Position numbers and translations under genes: made by a program
The notes under the pieces: model-generated
Databases searched by the model: none
Told to the model about the DNA's origin: nothing
What the model saw: only the letters and a program-made list of their open reading frames with translations
In this document: positions 24,569 through 32,727 of the stretch, piece by piece
How the letters are laid out: each line of letters opens with the position of its first letter
Numbering within the stretch: the first letter of the stretch is position 1
Origin: Opitutaceae bacterium
Lineage (GTDB): Bacteria; Verrucomicrobiota; Verrucomicrobiia; Opitutales; Opitutaceae
Assembly: GCA_016795565.1 (NCBI GenBank)
Contig: JAEUGW010000025.1
Span: forward strand, 1-64,000
DNA: 64,000 nucleotides
Direction: 5' to 3'

Positions 24569-25563
24569 TTCCCCTTCCTCAACCGCACGCCGAGGTGGTT
24601 GCCAACGGGTCGCCACACGCCGCCCTTGACCTGGTTCGTCAGCAGCGTCCCGTCCGGGCGGCGATAAACGAAGGTCGAGGAGCCGCCGCCGTCGAGGTTG
24701 ATGGCCTCGGCTGCCCCCAACCCGATCATGAGGTCGGCCAGCTCCGGCAGGGTGACACCGATGCTGTGCCCCGGCTGTCGCCCGTCCACCACGAGCAGAA
24801 TCAATGTGCGGCCATCCGCCGTCACGCCCACGGCGGTGCGCGGGTGGCGCACCTTGGGCTGGACCAGCGCGGTGGCGCCGGTGTTGCGACCGGCCGTCAC
24901 CAGCCAGCCGCCCGGCCCGAGGCCCGCCACGGCGTCGGTGATGCCGGTCATGGCGCCTTCCGTCACGCGAGCGATGCGCGCGTGACCGTCGGCATGGAAC
25001 ACCACGGCCGGGTCGCCCTGCCCCTCCGTGACCCGCGGCGGTGACACCACCACCCCGTCGCTCACGCTCAGGCCGCGCAGGTCCACCGGCCGGCCGGCGA
25101 ACCAGCCCGGATCCTTTTCGCCCGGAGCGAGCGGCCCGACCCCACCGAAGAAATTCGCGTTGACCGCCAGGGTCGTGCGCTCGGCCTCCGCCCATTTGGG
25201 CACGGTCAGCAGGCGGGCTTCCGCGCCCGCCGGATTGGCGGTGTCCGGCGCGAGCGGGGCGGTGGTGACAATCTCCACCTCCGGATCGGTGAGCCGGACC
25301 TTCGCCCACAGCCCGCGCACCGGCCCCTCGGGCAGCACGCGTTCGATGACGCCCGTCTCGATCGGAGGCAGGCGCACCGGCGTGCTGCAGCCGGAGAGGA
25401 GCAGCGCGAGGCCTAGGGCAACAAGGTGGAACCCGGCCTCCGGCCGGGTTTTCAGGATTCGCGAATGAAACCGAGGTTGCCTGCGCCCCTTGCAGCCAAC
25501 CCGACCGGAGGCCGGGTTCCACCTCATGACATCGGGTTCCTTCATGTCATCCATCCCTTTCAC
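24565..25563 (-). CDS. Phosphodiester glycosidase family lipoprotein (NAGPA-like, DUF2233)
   Basis: Predicted exported phosphodiester glycosidase: NANFFGG near residue 115, AVGVTADGRTLILLVVDGR and EAINLDGGGSSTFVYR are the family motifs. It starts with GTG in a GTGA overlap with the stop of the upstream fusion gene. The lipoprotein signal (LVALGLALLLSGC) is displaced: residues 14-47 come from a 101-bp element with perfect 20-bp arms. The present start therefore lies ahead of the element, and it is unclear whether the signal still works. It is coupled to the downstream acyltransferase. Confidence 0.85.
   Translation of the reverse strand: MKGMDDMKEPDVMRWNPASGRVGCKGRRQPRFHSRILKTRPEAGFHLVALGLALLLSGCSTPVRLPPIETGVIERVLPEGPVRGLWAKVRLTDPEVEIVTTAPLAPDTANPAGAEARLLTVPKWAEAERTTLAVNANFFGGVGPLAPGEKDPGWFAGRPVDLRGLSVSDGVVVSPPRVTEGQGDPAVVFHADGHARIARVTEGAMTGITDAVAGLGPGGWLVTAGRNTGATALVQPKVRHPRTAVGVTADGRTLILLVVDGRQPGHSIGVTLPELADLMIGLGAAEAINLDGGGSSTFVYRRPDGTLLTNQVKGGVWRPVGNHLGVRLRKGK
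25424..25524. repeat. Element with 20-bp perfect arms inside the NAGPA-like gene
   Basis: AGGTGGAACCCGGCCTCCGG and its exact complement bound a 101-bp element, each end also forming its own small hairpin. A second complete copy of the same size lies at 37721-37819 and a single end at 28652-28686. It is translated as part of the leader of the glycosidase. Confidence 0.85.
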
Positions 25564-28500
25564 TTCCCGCCCGGATACCCCGCGATCAGCACCGCGAGTT
25601 CGTCCAGCGGGTCGCCGGCCTTGGCGCCGGCCGGCACGGGATAACGGTTCAACATGAGGCTGAACACGAGTTTCTCGCCACCCGCCGCCGTCACATAGCC
25701 GGAGAGCGAACTCGCGTAGCGGAGCGTGCCGGTTTTGGCCCGGAGTTTGCCCTCCGCCGGCGTCCCTTTCATCCGCTTCTTCAGCGAGCCGTCCACGCCC
25801 GCGACGGGCAGCGATGCCATAAATGCGTCACGCTCGCGGTGGGTCGCCATGAACTGGAGCAGGCGCGCGGTGTTCGCGGCGGTGGTGAGGTTGTTGCGGG
25901 ACAGGCCCGAGCCTTCCTCGAAAATCGTGCCGCCGGGCGCGAGGCCCGCCGTGCGCAGAAACTTGTCCAGCGCCGCCACCGCCAGCTCATCGGACTGCCG
26001 CCACACTGGGGTGTCGGCCTGGCGGTCGAGTTCGCCGAGGTGGTTGAAGACCAGGTCGGTCTTCAGGTTCTGCGAGGGCTTGTTGATGTCGGCGACGAGC
26101 TCGCGGAGCGGCTTGGACTTGATCTCGCCGAGCTGCACCCCGCCGGGGCGCGGCGTCTCGGGCCAGCGCAGCCCAACCGCCCGGCCCTCGACCGTGATGC
26201 CGGCGCGCTGGAGGGCCTCGCGCAGCGCGGTGGCGAACCATTGCGCCGGCTGCGGCACGGTGGCCTCACTTTCCTCGGGCTTGTCGCCCGCGGGCAGCTG
26301 ACCCTGGATGAGCACGCGATGCTCGCCCGGCAGGCGCATGACGCTGATGCGGCGCGGCGAGCCGGCGGCGGTCGTGACCGTGCGGTTGTCAATCACCAGC
26401 CCGCTGAGCGGCTGCTTCACCTCCACCGTGCAAGGCGAGCCGGCTGCCGCCGCCGGGGTGATGACGAGGTCCACGTAGTTCTCGTCGAGCGTGATTGCGG
26501 AGATCTCCGCGCCGTAATAATCCCACAGGTCATCGGCGGTCCAGCCGGCCCCGTTGGGCGGCCCGCGCAGCCAGGTGGCATCGGCCACGAGGTCGCCGGT
26601 AACACGTTTGACGCCCGCCTGCTTTAACGCCGCGACGAACGGGTCGAAAGCCGTCCAGAAATCCTGCTTGGCCTGCCGCGGATTCCAGCCCGGGTCGCCG
26701 CGGCCGCTGATGATGAGGTCGCCCTTGATGGTGCCGGACGCGTCCACCGCCGCCGTGGCGAGGAGCGGTGTCACGATGCGGTAGTCGCCGCCAAGCCGGT
26801 CGAGCGCCAGCGCCGTGGCGTAGAGCTTGCTGTTCGAGGCCGGGCTCAGCCGCAGGTCCGGCTGGTGCTCGAAGAGCGTCTTGCCGGAATCCAGCGAGAC
26901 GACCTTCACGCCCCACAGCGCGCCGGCGAAACGCGGCTGGGTGAGCACCGCTTCAAGCTGTGCCGCCAGAGTTTCATCGTTAGGGCGAGTCTGATGGACG
27001 AGCCGCTCCGATGTCGCGACTTGCTCGCGACTCGTCGGGACGACTCGCCCCACCTCGGCAAAGCGGCAGGCCGCCCCCGGTTTCGCGCCCGTGTGCGCGC
27101 CGTCCTTGATCACGGCGACGCCGTTCACGAACACGTGCGGCACGCCGACGGCATAGTGGTGCGGGTCGCGATAGGTCGAGGGATCGGCGACCTTGTCCGC
27201 GTCGAGCACGACGATGTCGGCCCAGTTGCCCTCGCGCAGTTCCCCGCGTCCATCGAAGCGGAAGGTCCGCGCCGGCAGGCTCGTCATCTTGCGGATGGCG
27301 TCCTCGAGCCGCAGCACCTGCAACTCGCGCACATAGCGGGACAGCACGCGGGCATTGTTGCCGTAGCCGCGCGGGTGCGGCACATCCTTGCCGAATTCGC
27401 GCAGGCCGCTGTCGCTGGCGATCATGGTGTTGGGGTGGCGCAGGAAAGTTTTCAGGTCCCCCTCGTTCATCCCGTGGAAAACGCCCTGCGCGCCGCCGTT
27501 GAGCTCGAAGTCGAGGATCACCTCGATCTGCGCGTCGAGCGAGCTGCTGCCGTATTTCTTCTCGGCGGCCTCGAGGATGTTCAGGCCGTTGAGCGAGGTG
27601 TCGTGCCGGAACGAGGCCACGACCGCGTAGGCATAGTCCTGCCGGCCGCGGGTCAGGATGTGCTTCTTCATCCGCGCCACGAGGTCGGCCTTCTTCACCG
27701 GGTCGGCGAGCATGGCGCGGAACTTGTCGCGCCCGCCGTCAAAGGCGTCGTCAGGGATCAGCTGCCGCATGGTGGTGCTCGACGCGGTGTAGGCATACTG
27801 GTCCTGCGTGATGTCGAGTCCGGTGGCGCGCGCGGCGTCGATGTAGGCGAGGATTTCCTCCGCCCGGCCCCAGGAGTTCTCGCCGGAAAGCTTGATGTGG
27901 GAAACCTCGGCGCGCAGCCCCGCCTCGCGCGCGATGCGGAAAACCTCGTCCAGCGCGTCCTTGATGCGGTTGTTCTCGTAGCGCATGTGGCTGGCGTAGA
28001 TGCCGCCGTAGGGCGTGACCGCCTTGGCCAGCTCCACAATCTCGTCGGTCTTGGCGAACACGCCGGGCAGGTAGATGAGGCCGGTGGACAGGCCCACGGC
28101 GCCGTCGCGCATCGCCTGGTCCACCATCGCCTTCATCTTCGCCATCTCGTCGGCCGTCGGCGGGCGGTCGAAACTGCCGCCCATGGCAGCCGAGCGCACG
28201 GTGTTATGGCCGATGAGCGTGGCTGTGTTGACCGACACGCCGTTCCTCTCGATGTCACGGTAGAACTTGCCCACGTCGAGGGCGGATCCGCCGCAGTTGC
28301 CGACGACGACGCTCGTGACGCCCATGCGCAGGAAATTTTCCGCCCGCGGCTGCTCGGGCAGTTCGTCCGCGTGCGTGTGGACGTCGATGAAGCCCGGCGC
28401 GACGACGAGCCCCGTGGCGTCGATCTCGGTGGCCCCCTTCCCGTCCACCTTTCCAAGGCGGACGATGCGGCCGCCCTTTACCGCCACGTCGGCATGAAAC

Positions 28501-28616
28501 GCCGGGTTGCCGGTGCCGTCCACCACCCGGCCGTGCCGGATGACGAGGTCGTATTCCTGGGCGAATGAGAACGAGGTCAGGAGCAGCAGTCCCGCCAGAC
28601 AGGGGATGAATCTCAT
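25560..28616 (-). CDS. Fusion of N-acyl-D-amino-acid deacylase and D-Ala-D-Ala carboxypeptidase (PBP4/S13)
   Basis: A 1018-residue exported two-enzyme protein with a signal peptide (residues 1-19). Residues ~22-515 form a D-aminoacylase: HTHADE (His80, His82), Cys108 in VGNCGG, His210, His240 and Asp402 match the metal and catalytic positions of the family. Residues ~548-1018 form an S13 DD-carboxypeptidase/endopeptidase with SNSK at 594-597, SRN in GSGLSRNN, and KTG in RAKTGTLRYASS. The carboxypeptidase half lacks its own signal peptide. Residues 523-545 between them are encoded by a 68-bp inverted-repeat element. The gene heads an operon with the phosphodiester glycosidase and the HGSNAT-like gene. 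The start is the ATG before RFIPCLAGLLLL. Confidence 0.93.
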   Translation of the reverse strand: MRFIPCLAGLLLLTSFSFAQEYDLVIRHGRVVDGTGNPAFHADVAVKGGRIVRLGKVDGKGATEIDATGLVVAPGFIDVHTHADELPEQPRAENFLRMGVTSVVVGNCGGSALDVGKFYRDIERNGVSVNTATLIGHNTVRSAAMGGSFDRPPTADEMAKMKAMVDQAMRDGAVGLSTGLIYLPGVFAKTDEIVELAKAVTPYGGIYASHMRYENNRIKDALDEVFRIAREAGLRAEVSHIKLSGENSWGRAEEILAYIDAARATGLDITQDQYAYTASSTTMRQLIPDDAFDGGRDKFRAMLADPVKKADLVARMKKHILTRGRQDYAYAVVASFRHDTSLNGLNILEAAEKKYGSSSLDAQIEVILDFELNGGAQGVFHGMNEGDLKTFLRHPNTMIASDSGLREFGKDVPHPRGYGNNARVLSRYVRELQVLRLEDAIRKMTSLPARTFRFDGRGELREGNWADIVVLDADKVADPSTYRDPHHYAVGVPHVFVNGVAVIKDGAHTGAKPGAACRFAEVGRVVPTSREQVATSERLVHQTRPNDETLAAQLEAVLTQPRFAGALWGVKVVSLDSGKTLFEHQPDLRLSPASNSKLYATALALDRLGGDYRIVTPLLATAAVDASGTIKGDLIISGRGDPGWNPRQAKQDFWTAFDPFVAALKQAGVKRVTGDLVADATWLRGPPNGAGWTADDLWDYYGAEISAITLDENYVDLVITPAAAAGSPCTVEVKQPLSGLVIDNRTVTTAAGSPRRISVMRLPGEHRVLIQGQLPAGDKPEESEATVPQPAQWFATALREALQRAGITVEGRAVGLRWPETPRPGGVQLGEIKSKPLRELVADINKPSQNLKTDLVFNHLGELDRQADTPVWRQSDELAVAALDKFLRTAGLAPGGTIFEEGSGLSRNNLTTAANTARLLQFMATHRERDAFMASLPVAGVDGSLKKRMKGTPAEGKLRAKTGTLRYASSLSGYVTAAGGEKLVFSLMLNRYPVPAGAKAGDPLDELAVLIAGYPGGK
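26983..27050. repeat. Inverted-repeat element encoding the interdomain linker
   Basis: GGGCGAGTC and GACTCGCCC bound a 68-bp stretch with a further inner palindrome around GTCGCGAGCAAGTCGCGAC on the minus strand. It lies exactly between the D-aminoacylase and carboxypeptidase domains and is read through in frame. Confidence 0.7.
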
Positions 28617-28651
28617 GCGCGGAGCTTTCACCACACCGAGGCCCGGTGACA

Positions 28652-28686
28652 AGGTGGAACCCCACCTCCGGCCGGGTTTTCAGGAT
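28652..28686. repeat. Single end of the GGTGGAACCC element
   Basis: One arm of the family seen complete at 25424-25524 and 37721-37819, lying ~35 bp upstream of the fusion gene start, probably a remnant. Confidence 0.7.
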
Positions 28687-28733
28687 CGTCACGCCCGGCA
28701 CGGCGGAGCATCCGCGGGCCATGAGGTTCGTCT

Positions 28734-28922
28734 ATTCCGGAACGATCCAGTAGGACTCCTTCAACCACAGATAACCAGCTGTCTGAAATAGTAGCCCTCC
28801 TGCATTGCCATTGAGGTTCCGTTCACCTTTCGGTGTCTGACTGTGGGAGCGAGCGTGCTCGCGACATCGCCCAATAAGTCGCGAGCAAGCTCGCTCCCAC
28901 ATTTCCCGACTGCGCCGTTCGG
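28734..28922. mobile_element. MITE-like element, GGGAGCGAGC family, copy 2
   Basis: Full-length copy of about 190 bp with CCGGAACGATCC at the left end and a degenerate CGTTCGGG right end. It shares the CTCCTTCAACCACAGATA and GAGGTTCCGTTCACCTTTCG segments with copy 1. Confidence 0.75.
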
Positions 28923-28948
28923 GCCAATACCATGCGCCCGTGGCTTTA

Positions 28949-29086
28949 GAACCTATCCGAATAACCTATTCCCGGCCGCTTGGTTTTCTGTAGCGGCGGT
29001 CTATGACCGCCGTCGAGCGTGGTGGGGTGATCGTTCGGCGGTCATAGACCGGCCGCTACAGGGCAGGCATTATTCGGATAGGCTCT
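28949..29086. mobile_element. MITE-like element A, copy 1 (TIR near AGCCTATCCGAATAA)
   Basis: About 138 bp with terminal inverted repeats ACCTATCCGAATAA and TTATTCGGATAGGCTCT and an inner palindrome built on TGTAGCGGCGGTCTATGACC. It is flanked by TTAG on both sides. The matching position in the second FecR locus (near 40409) lacks it. Confidence 0.8.
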
Positions 29087-29091
29087 TAGCC

Positions 29092-29205
29092 TTCTGTCAT
29101 CGCGAGGCCCGCAAAGCGGGCCGTGGCGATCCAGCTGGATGACCGACTGTCGGCCTACGGCCTCGGTAGCTTCGTCGCTCTGCTCCTCGCAAAGACCGCC
29201 CAATA
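29092..29205. repeat. GTCATCGCGAGG-type dispersed repeat, copy 2
   Basis: Nearly identical to 40417-40528 and part of the duplicated upstream region of the two FecR loci. The gap 28617-29462 contains only repeats; no gene is seen. Confidence 0.8.
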
Positions 29206-29270
29206 GCCAAGGGATGTTGGTATTAGCGCCGATTAGCGAAGATTAGCGGTTAAAGTGACTGCGGAATTTA

Positions 29271-29375
29271 GCCCGTTCAGTGCCTGTCTGTGGGAGCGAG
29301 CTTGCTCGCGACATCGCCCAATAAGTCGCGAGCAAGCTCGCTCCCACATTTCCCGACTGCATAGTTCGGGATTGG
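29271..29375. mobile_element. MITE-like element, GGGAGCGAGC family, shortened copy 3
   Basis: About 105 bp containing the strong palindrome but only part of the flanks. It interrupts the leader of the first FecR gene: the second FecR locus has the same leader joined without it (GCGGAATTTAG then GTCCATTCG). Confidence 0.8.
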
Positions 29376-29462
29376 GTCCATTCGTGGTTCTCCCATCCCG
29401 ACAGGCCGGGCTTGCTTCCCGCGAATAATCTGCACAATCGCGCCCATCCCTTTCCCACCTCC

Positions 29463-30500
29463 ATGAAAACCCGCAAACTGACCCTCCTCCTCGCCGCCTT
29501 GGTCGGCCTGGCCACCTCGGCCCTCGCCCAGACCACCCAGACGCAGGCCACCGTGGCCCGCGTCACCGGCGCCGCCACCGTCACCCTGCCCGACGGCAGC
29601 ACCACCCCGCTCACTGCGGGTATGAAGGTCGCCCAGGGCTCCACCATCACCACCGGCGCCGATGGCGATGTCTATCTCGAGTCCCATGCCGGCTACGTCA
29701 CCTCCATCAAGCACGACTCCGTCGTCGCTGTGGACGAGATCTCCGTCATCACCGAGGGCGGCCAGGTCAAGGAGGAGCGCACGATGCTCGACCTCAAGAG
29801 CGGCAACCTCGTCGCCAAGCTCGACCCCAAGAAAAAGGCCGTCAACAACTACCAGGTCCGCACCCCCAAGGGCGTCGCCGCCGCCCGCGGCACGGTGTTC
29901 ACCGTGATGTTCCGGGGCCGCAGCTATGCCGTCGCCGTCGTCAATGGCGAGGTCTCCATCGCGCCGACGGAAGCTTACATGAGCGATGGTGTATTGCAGT
30001 CCATTGTCGGCGGGACCGATTCCGCTTCCACCGTCACGGCGGGCCAAATTCTGACGGATGGCGGCACCGGGAATATTCAGAGGACTCCATTTTCTTTTTA
30101 TGAAGCCGCGTATACGGAAGTTGACACCCGCGAGCTGCTGGCTGCGGCGGTGGCGACCGTCGCCCTGGCGGCGCAGAACAATATCGGCGGCACGACCGCC
30201 AAAGAGGCTGCGGATGTGGCGAAGGCGGTCTTTGCCGTCGCCCCCGGTGTCGCGGCGCAGGCGGCCGCCATCATCAACAAATCGGGCGGCGACACCAGCA
30301 GCAGCAACCCCGTCATCCAGGCCATCCGCAGCGAGGTGCCCGCCGCCCAGCAGGGCTCCTTCGACACCTCCGCCACCTCCGGCACCTTCACCACCACCAC
30401 CACCGAAACCTCGTTTTTTTCTGGCGCCACCACCACCACCACTACCACCACCACGCCGCAGCCGATTGATCCCTCAACGATCAGCCGCAGCAACGAGTAG
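29463..30500 (+). CDS. FecR-domain exported protein, paralogue 1
   Basis: A 345-residue protein with a signal peptide cleaved near ALA-QTTQ (residue 22). Residues ~25-150 form a FecR-like domain: ATVTLPDGSTTPLTAGMKVA, GSTITTGADGDVYLESH, and RTPKGVAAARGTVFTVMF. The middle diverges from its paralogue at 40819. The C-terminus has long Thr tracts from ACC repeats and ends with the conserved PQPIDPSTISRSNE. FecR domains usually bind partners or ligands in the periplasm; no sigma factor or receptor neighbours it, so the role is unknown. No clear ribosome site is seen. Confidence 0.82.
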   Translation: MKTRKLTLLLAALVGLATSALAQTTQTQATVARVTGAATVTLPDGSTTPLTAGMKVAQGSTITTGADGDVYLESHAGYVTSIKHDSVVAVDEISVITEGGQVKEERTMLDLKSGNLVAKLDPKKKAVNNYQVRTPKGVAAARGTVFTVMFRGRSYAVAVVNGEVSIAPTEAYMSDGVLQSIVGGTDSASTVTAGQILTDGGTGNIQRTPFSFYEAAYTEVDTRELLAAAVATVALAAQNNIGGTTAKEAADVAKAVFAVAPGVAAQAAAIINKSGGDTSSSNPVIQAIRSEVPAAQQGSFDTSATSGTFTTTTTETSFFSGATTTTTTTTTPQPIDPSTISRSNE

Positions 30501-30519
30501 TCGGCGGCAGCCCCCTTCA

Positions 30520-30550
30520 CCAGCCGGCCCCCACCCGGGCCGGCTTTTTT
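30520..30550 (+). terminator. Intrinsic terminator after FecR paralogue 1
   Basis: AGCCGGCCC and GGGCCGGCT form a 9-bp stem followed by six T residues. The same structure follows paralogue 2. Confidence 0.9.
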
Positions 30551-30570
30551 GCGCCCACGCGTCCCGAATT

Positions 30571-30717
30571 TTTGTAACCTAATAAGTTACAAACCCGGCG
30601 ATGCACCGTGGCAGCCACCAACGGGCGCGGCTGGCCCGCGCCCGAGCGAGAGAACCCCGGCCAGCCTTTTTTCGTGCCCCGCGCGACTCAGAACATTTGT
30701 AACCTAATAGGTTACAA
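30571..30717. repeat. Palindrome array, locus 1 (two units)
   Basis: Two ~23-bp palindromes (30571-30593 and 30696-30717) of the form TTTGTAACCTA-A-TAGGTTACAAA lie 125 bp apart after the terminator. The spacer begins CGATGCACCG and resembles the second spacer of locus 2. No gene is seen in 30501-30963. Confidence 0.85.
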
Positions 30718-30736
30718 CTCGCCCCCGACGCCTTCT

Positions 30737-30793
30737 TGTAGGGGCGTGGCTCGTCCACGCCCGCGCGGGCGGACACCAGGTCCGCCCCTACGG
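30737..30793. repeat. GTAGGGGCG palindromic element, copy in locus 1
   Basis: GTAGGGGCGTGG...CCGCCCCTAC hairpin element directly after the last palindrome, matched by one in the same place at 42180-42232. Confidence 0.75.
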
Positions 30794-30963
30794 TTTTGAG
30801 AGAGGCGAGGAGTCGTGCCACCGCCATCACGCAGGCGTGGTGCCGCGTAGTGCGGCATGTCGCCGATCTGGAATTCATCGCCGCCCATCGGGAGCGCGCC
30901 TTGCCGGGAACTGCCCCGCTTTCCGCTTTCAAGTTTCCGCTCCCTGTATTTGCTGCCCCACGG

Positions 30964-32514
30964 ATGAACGGCTACCTCCACCCCGGCGACTGGCTCGTGA
31001 TTGCCGCCTACCTCGGCGGCATCATCGGGCTCGGGGTCTGGTTCGGGCGCGACCAACGCAACACGCGCGACTATTTCCTCGGCAGCCGCAACATCCCGTG
31101 GTGGGGCATCGGCCTGTCGATCGTCGCGGCGGAAACGAGCGCACTGACCGTCATCGGCGTGCCGGCCATCGCCTACGGCTCCAACCTGATGTTCATCCAG
31201 ATGATCGTGGGCTACGTCATCGCCCGCGTCCTCCTCGCGATCTTCCTGGTGCCGCACTACCTGAAGGGCGAGATCTACTCGCCCTACCAACTGCTGGAAC
31301 AGCACCTCGGCCGCGGGCCGCGCCGTCTGGCGGGGGCCTTCTTCCTGTTTCTTGAGACGCTCGCCGCCGGTGTCCGTGTTTACGTGGCCTGCATCCCCAT
31401 CCGCCTGATGCTCGGCGAGCACGTTTGCAGCCTCGGCGGCATCGTGGATCCCATCCTCGGGGCCATCCTCATCTTCGTCAGCCTGTCGCTGCTCTACACC
31501 TACATCGGCGGCGTGAAGGCCGTCATCTGGACCGACGCCGTGCAATTCGGCCTGTTCCTCGGCGGCGGCCTGTTCGCGCTCTTCTACATTCCCACCCTCG
31601 TCGAGGGCGGCTGGGCGGCGGCACTGACCGCAGCGGGCAACGCCGGCAAACTCGCGTGGCTCAACCCGAGCTTCACGTTTTCCGCGCCCTTCAACCTCTG
31701 GATGGGCGTCCTCGGCGGCACGGTGCTGGTGCTGTCCACGCACGGCGCCGAGCAACTCATCGTCCAGCGCGTGCTCGCCTGCGGCACCGTGGCCGACGGC
31801 CGGAAGGCGCTCGTGCTGAGTGGCGTGCTCATCTTCCCGCTCTTCCTGGTGTTCCTGCTCGTCGGCGCGATGCTCTGGGTTTTCTACCAAGGCCACCCGT
31901 TCCAGATCCCGCTCCCCGAGGCCCGGCCGGGCATCAAGTCCAACGATTTCATCTTCCCCATCTTCATGCTGACGGAGGTGCCGCACTACCTGAAGGGCTT
32001 CCTCATCGTCGCCATCCTCGCTGCGGCGATGTCGTCCATCAGCTCGGCCATCACCTCGCTCGCCTCGGTCTCGACGATGGATTTCATCAAGCCGCTCGTG
32101 AAGGACCGCAGCGAGGAATACTACCTGCGCTTCAGCAAGCTTTCGACGGTGGCCTGGGCCGGGGCGCTGGTCTTCACCGCGTGGCTCACCCGCGAGGTCA
32201 CCTTCGTGCTCAACGCCGCCTTCTCGCTGCGCGGGCTGACGGCGGGCGCGCTGCTCGGCTCGCTCCTCATCGCGCTGTTCTGGCGCCGTCTCGGCGCGCG
32301 GGCCGCCATGGCGGGCATGGTCGCCTCGCTCGTCGTGATGAACCTCCTCTACTGGCCGCCCAACATTCCCGCGCTGCAACCCTGGTGGCAGCGCACCTTC
32401 GGCGGCGAGGTCTTCTGGCCGTGGTTCACGCTCATCGGGACGCTCGTCACGCTGGGCACGGCGTGGGTGGTGAAAACCATCTGGCCGGAAAAAGCCAAGA
32501 GCCTATCCGAATAA
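30964..32514 (+). CDS. Sodium:solute symporter family protein
   Basis: A 516-residue member of the SSS family with about 13-14 predicted helices. SRNIPWWGIGLSIVAAETSA in the first helices and GFLIVAILAAAMSSISSAITSLASVSTMD near residue 350, the conserved sodium-site helix, are typical. The substrate cannot be read from sequence; sugars, sialic acid or amino acids are common. The last residues (KSLSE) and the stop lie in the terminal repeat of a MITE-like element. The start is the ATG before NGYLHPGDW. It is transcribed alone after the palindrome array. Confidence 0.92.
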   Translation: MNGYLHPGDWLVIAAYLGGIIGLGVWFGRDQRNTRDYFLGSRNIPWWGIGLSIVAAETSALTVIGVPAIAYGSNLMFIQMIVGYVIARVLLAIFLVPHYLKGEIYSPYQLLEQHLGRGPRRLAGAFFLFLETLAAGVRVYVACIPIRLMLGEHVCSLGGIVDPILGAILIFVSLSLLYTYIGGVKAVIWTDAVQFGLFLGGGLFALFYIPTLVEGGWAAALTAAGNAGKLAWLNPSFTFSAPFNLWMGVLGGTVLVLSTHGAEQLIVQRVLACGTVADGRKALVLSGVLIFPLFLVFLLVGAMLWVFYQGHPFQIPLPEARPGIKSNDFIFPIFMLTEVPHYLKGFLIVAILAAAMSSISSAITSLASVSTMDFIKPLVKDRSEEYYLRFSKLSTVAWAGALVFTAWLTREVTFVLNAAFSLRGLTAGALLGSLLIALFWRRLGARAAMAGMVASLVVMNLLYWPPNIPALQPWWQRTFGGEVFWPWFTLIGTLVTLGTAWVVKTIWPEKAKSLSE

Positions 32515-32636
32515 TGACCTGTCCTGTAGCGGCGGTCTATGACCGCCGAACGATCACCACCCCACGCTCGACGGCGGTCACAGACCGCCGCTACAGAAAA
32601 CCAAGCCGTCGGGAATGGGTTATTCGGATAGATTCT
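32498..32636. mobile_element. MITE-like element A, copy 2
   Basis: 139 bp bounded by AGAGCCTATCCGAATAA and TTATTCGGATAGATTCT with the TGTAGCGGCGGTC palindrome inside. Its left end contains the last codons and stop of the symporter gene. Confidence 0.85.
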
Positions 32637-32675
32637 AAGCTCAAGGCCCCGAACCTGTCGAGGGGCTGGATCGCC

Positions 32676-32727
32676 GCGGCGCACCGGGCCGGTGCGCCCT
32701 GCCCGTCAGGTTATTGCGCGAGCCTCA
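32676..32727. repeat. GGCGCACCGG/CCGGTGCGCC dispersed repeat, copy 2
   Basis: Ends precisely at the stop codon of the dipeptide epimerase gene. The same CCGTCAGG(A/T)TATTG core follows the palindrome as in copy 1. Confidence 0.75.

Noticed and set aside
30571..30717. Palindromes as integron attC sites
   Set aside because: No gene cassettes between units, no integrase, and arms lack the imperfect R/L box layout.
30608..30799. Small protein encoded across the palindromes
   Set aside because: The frame runs through the palindrome and the GTAGGGGCG repeat; the frame at the second locus differs and stops early.
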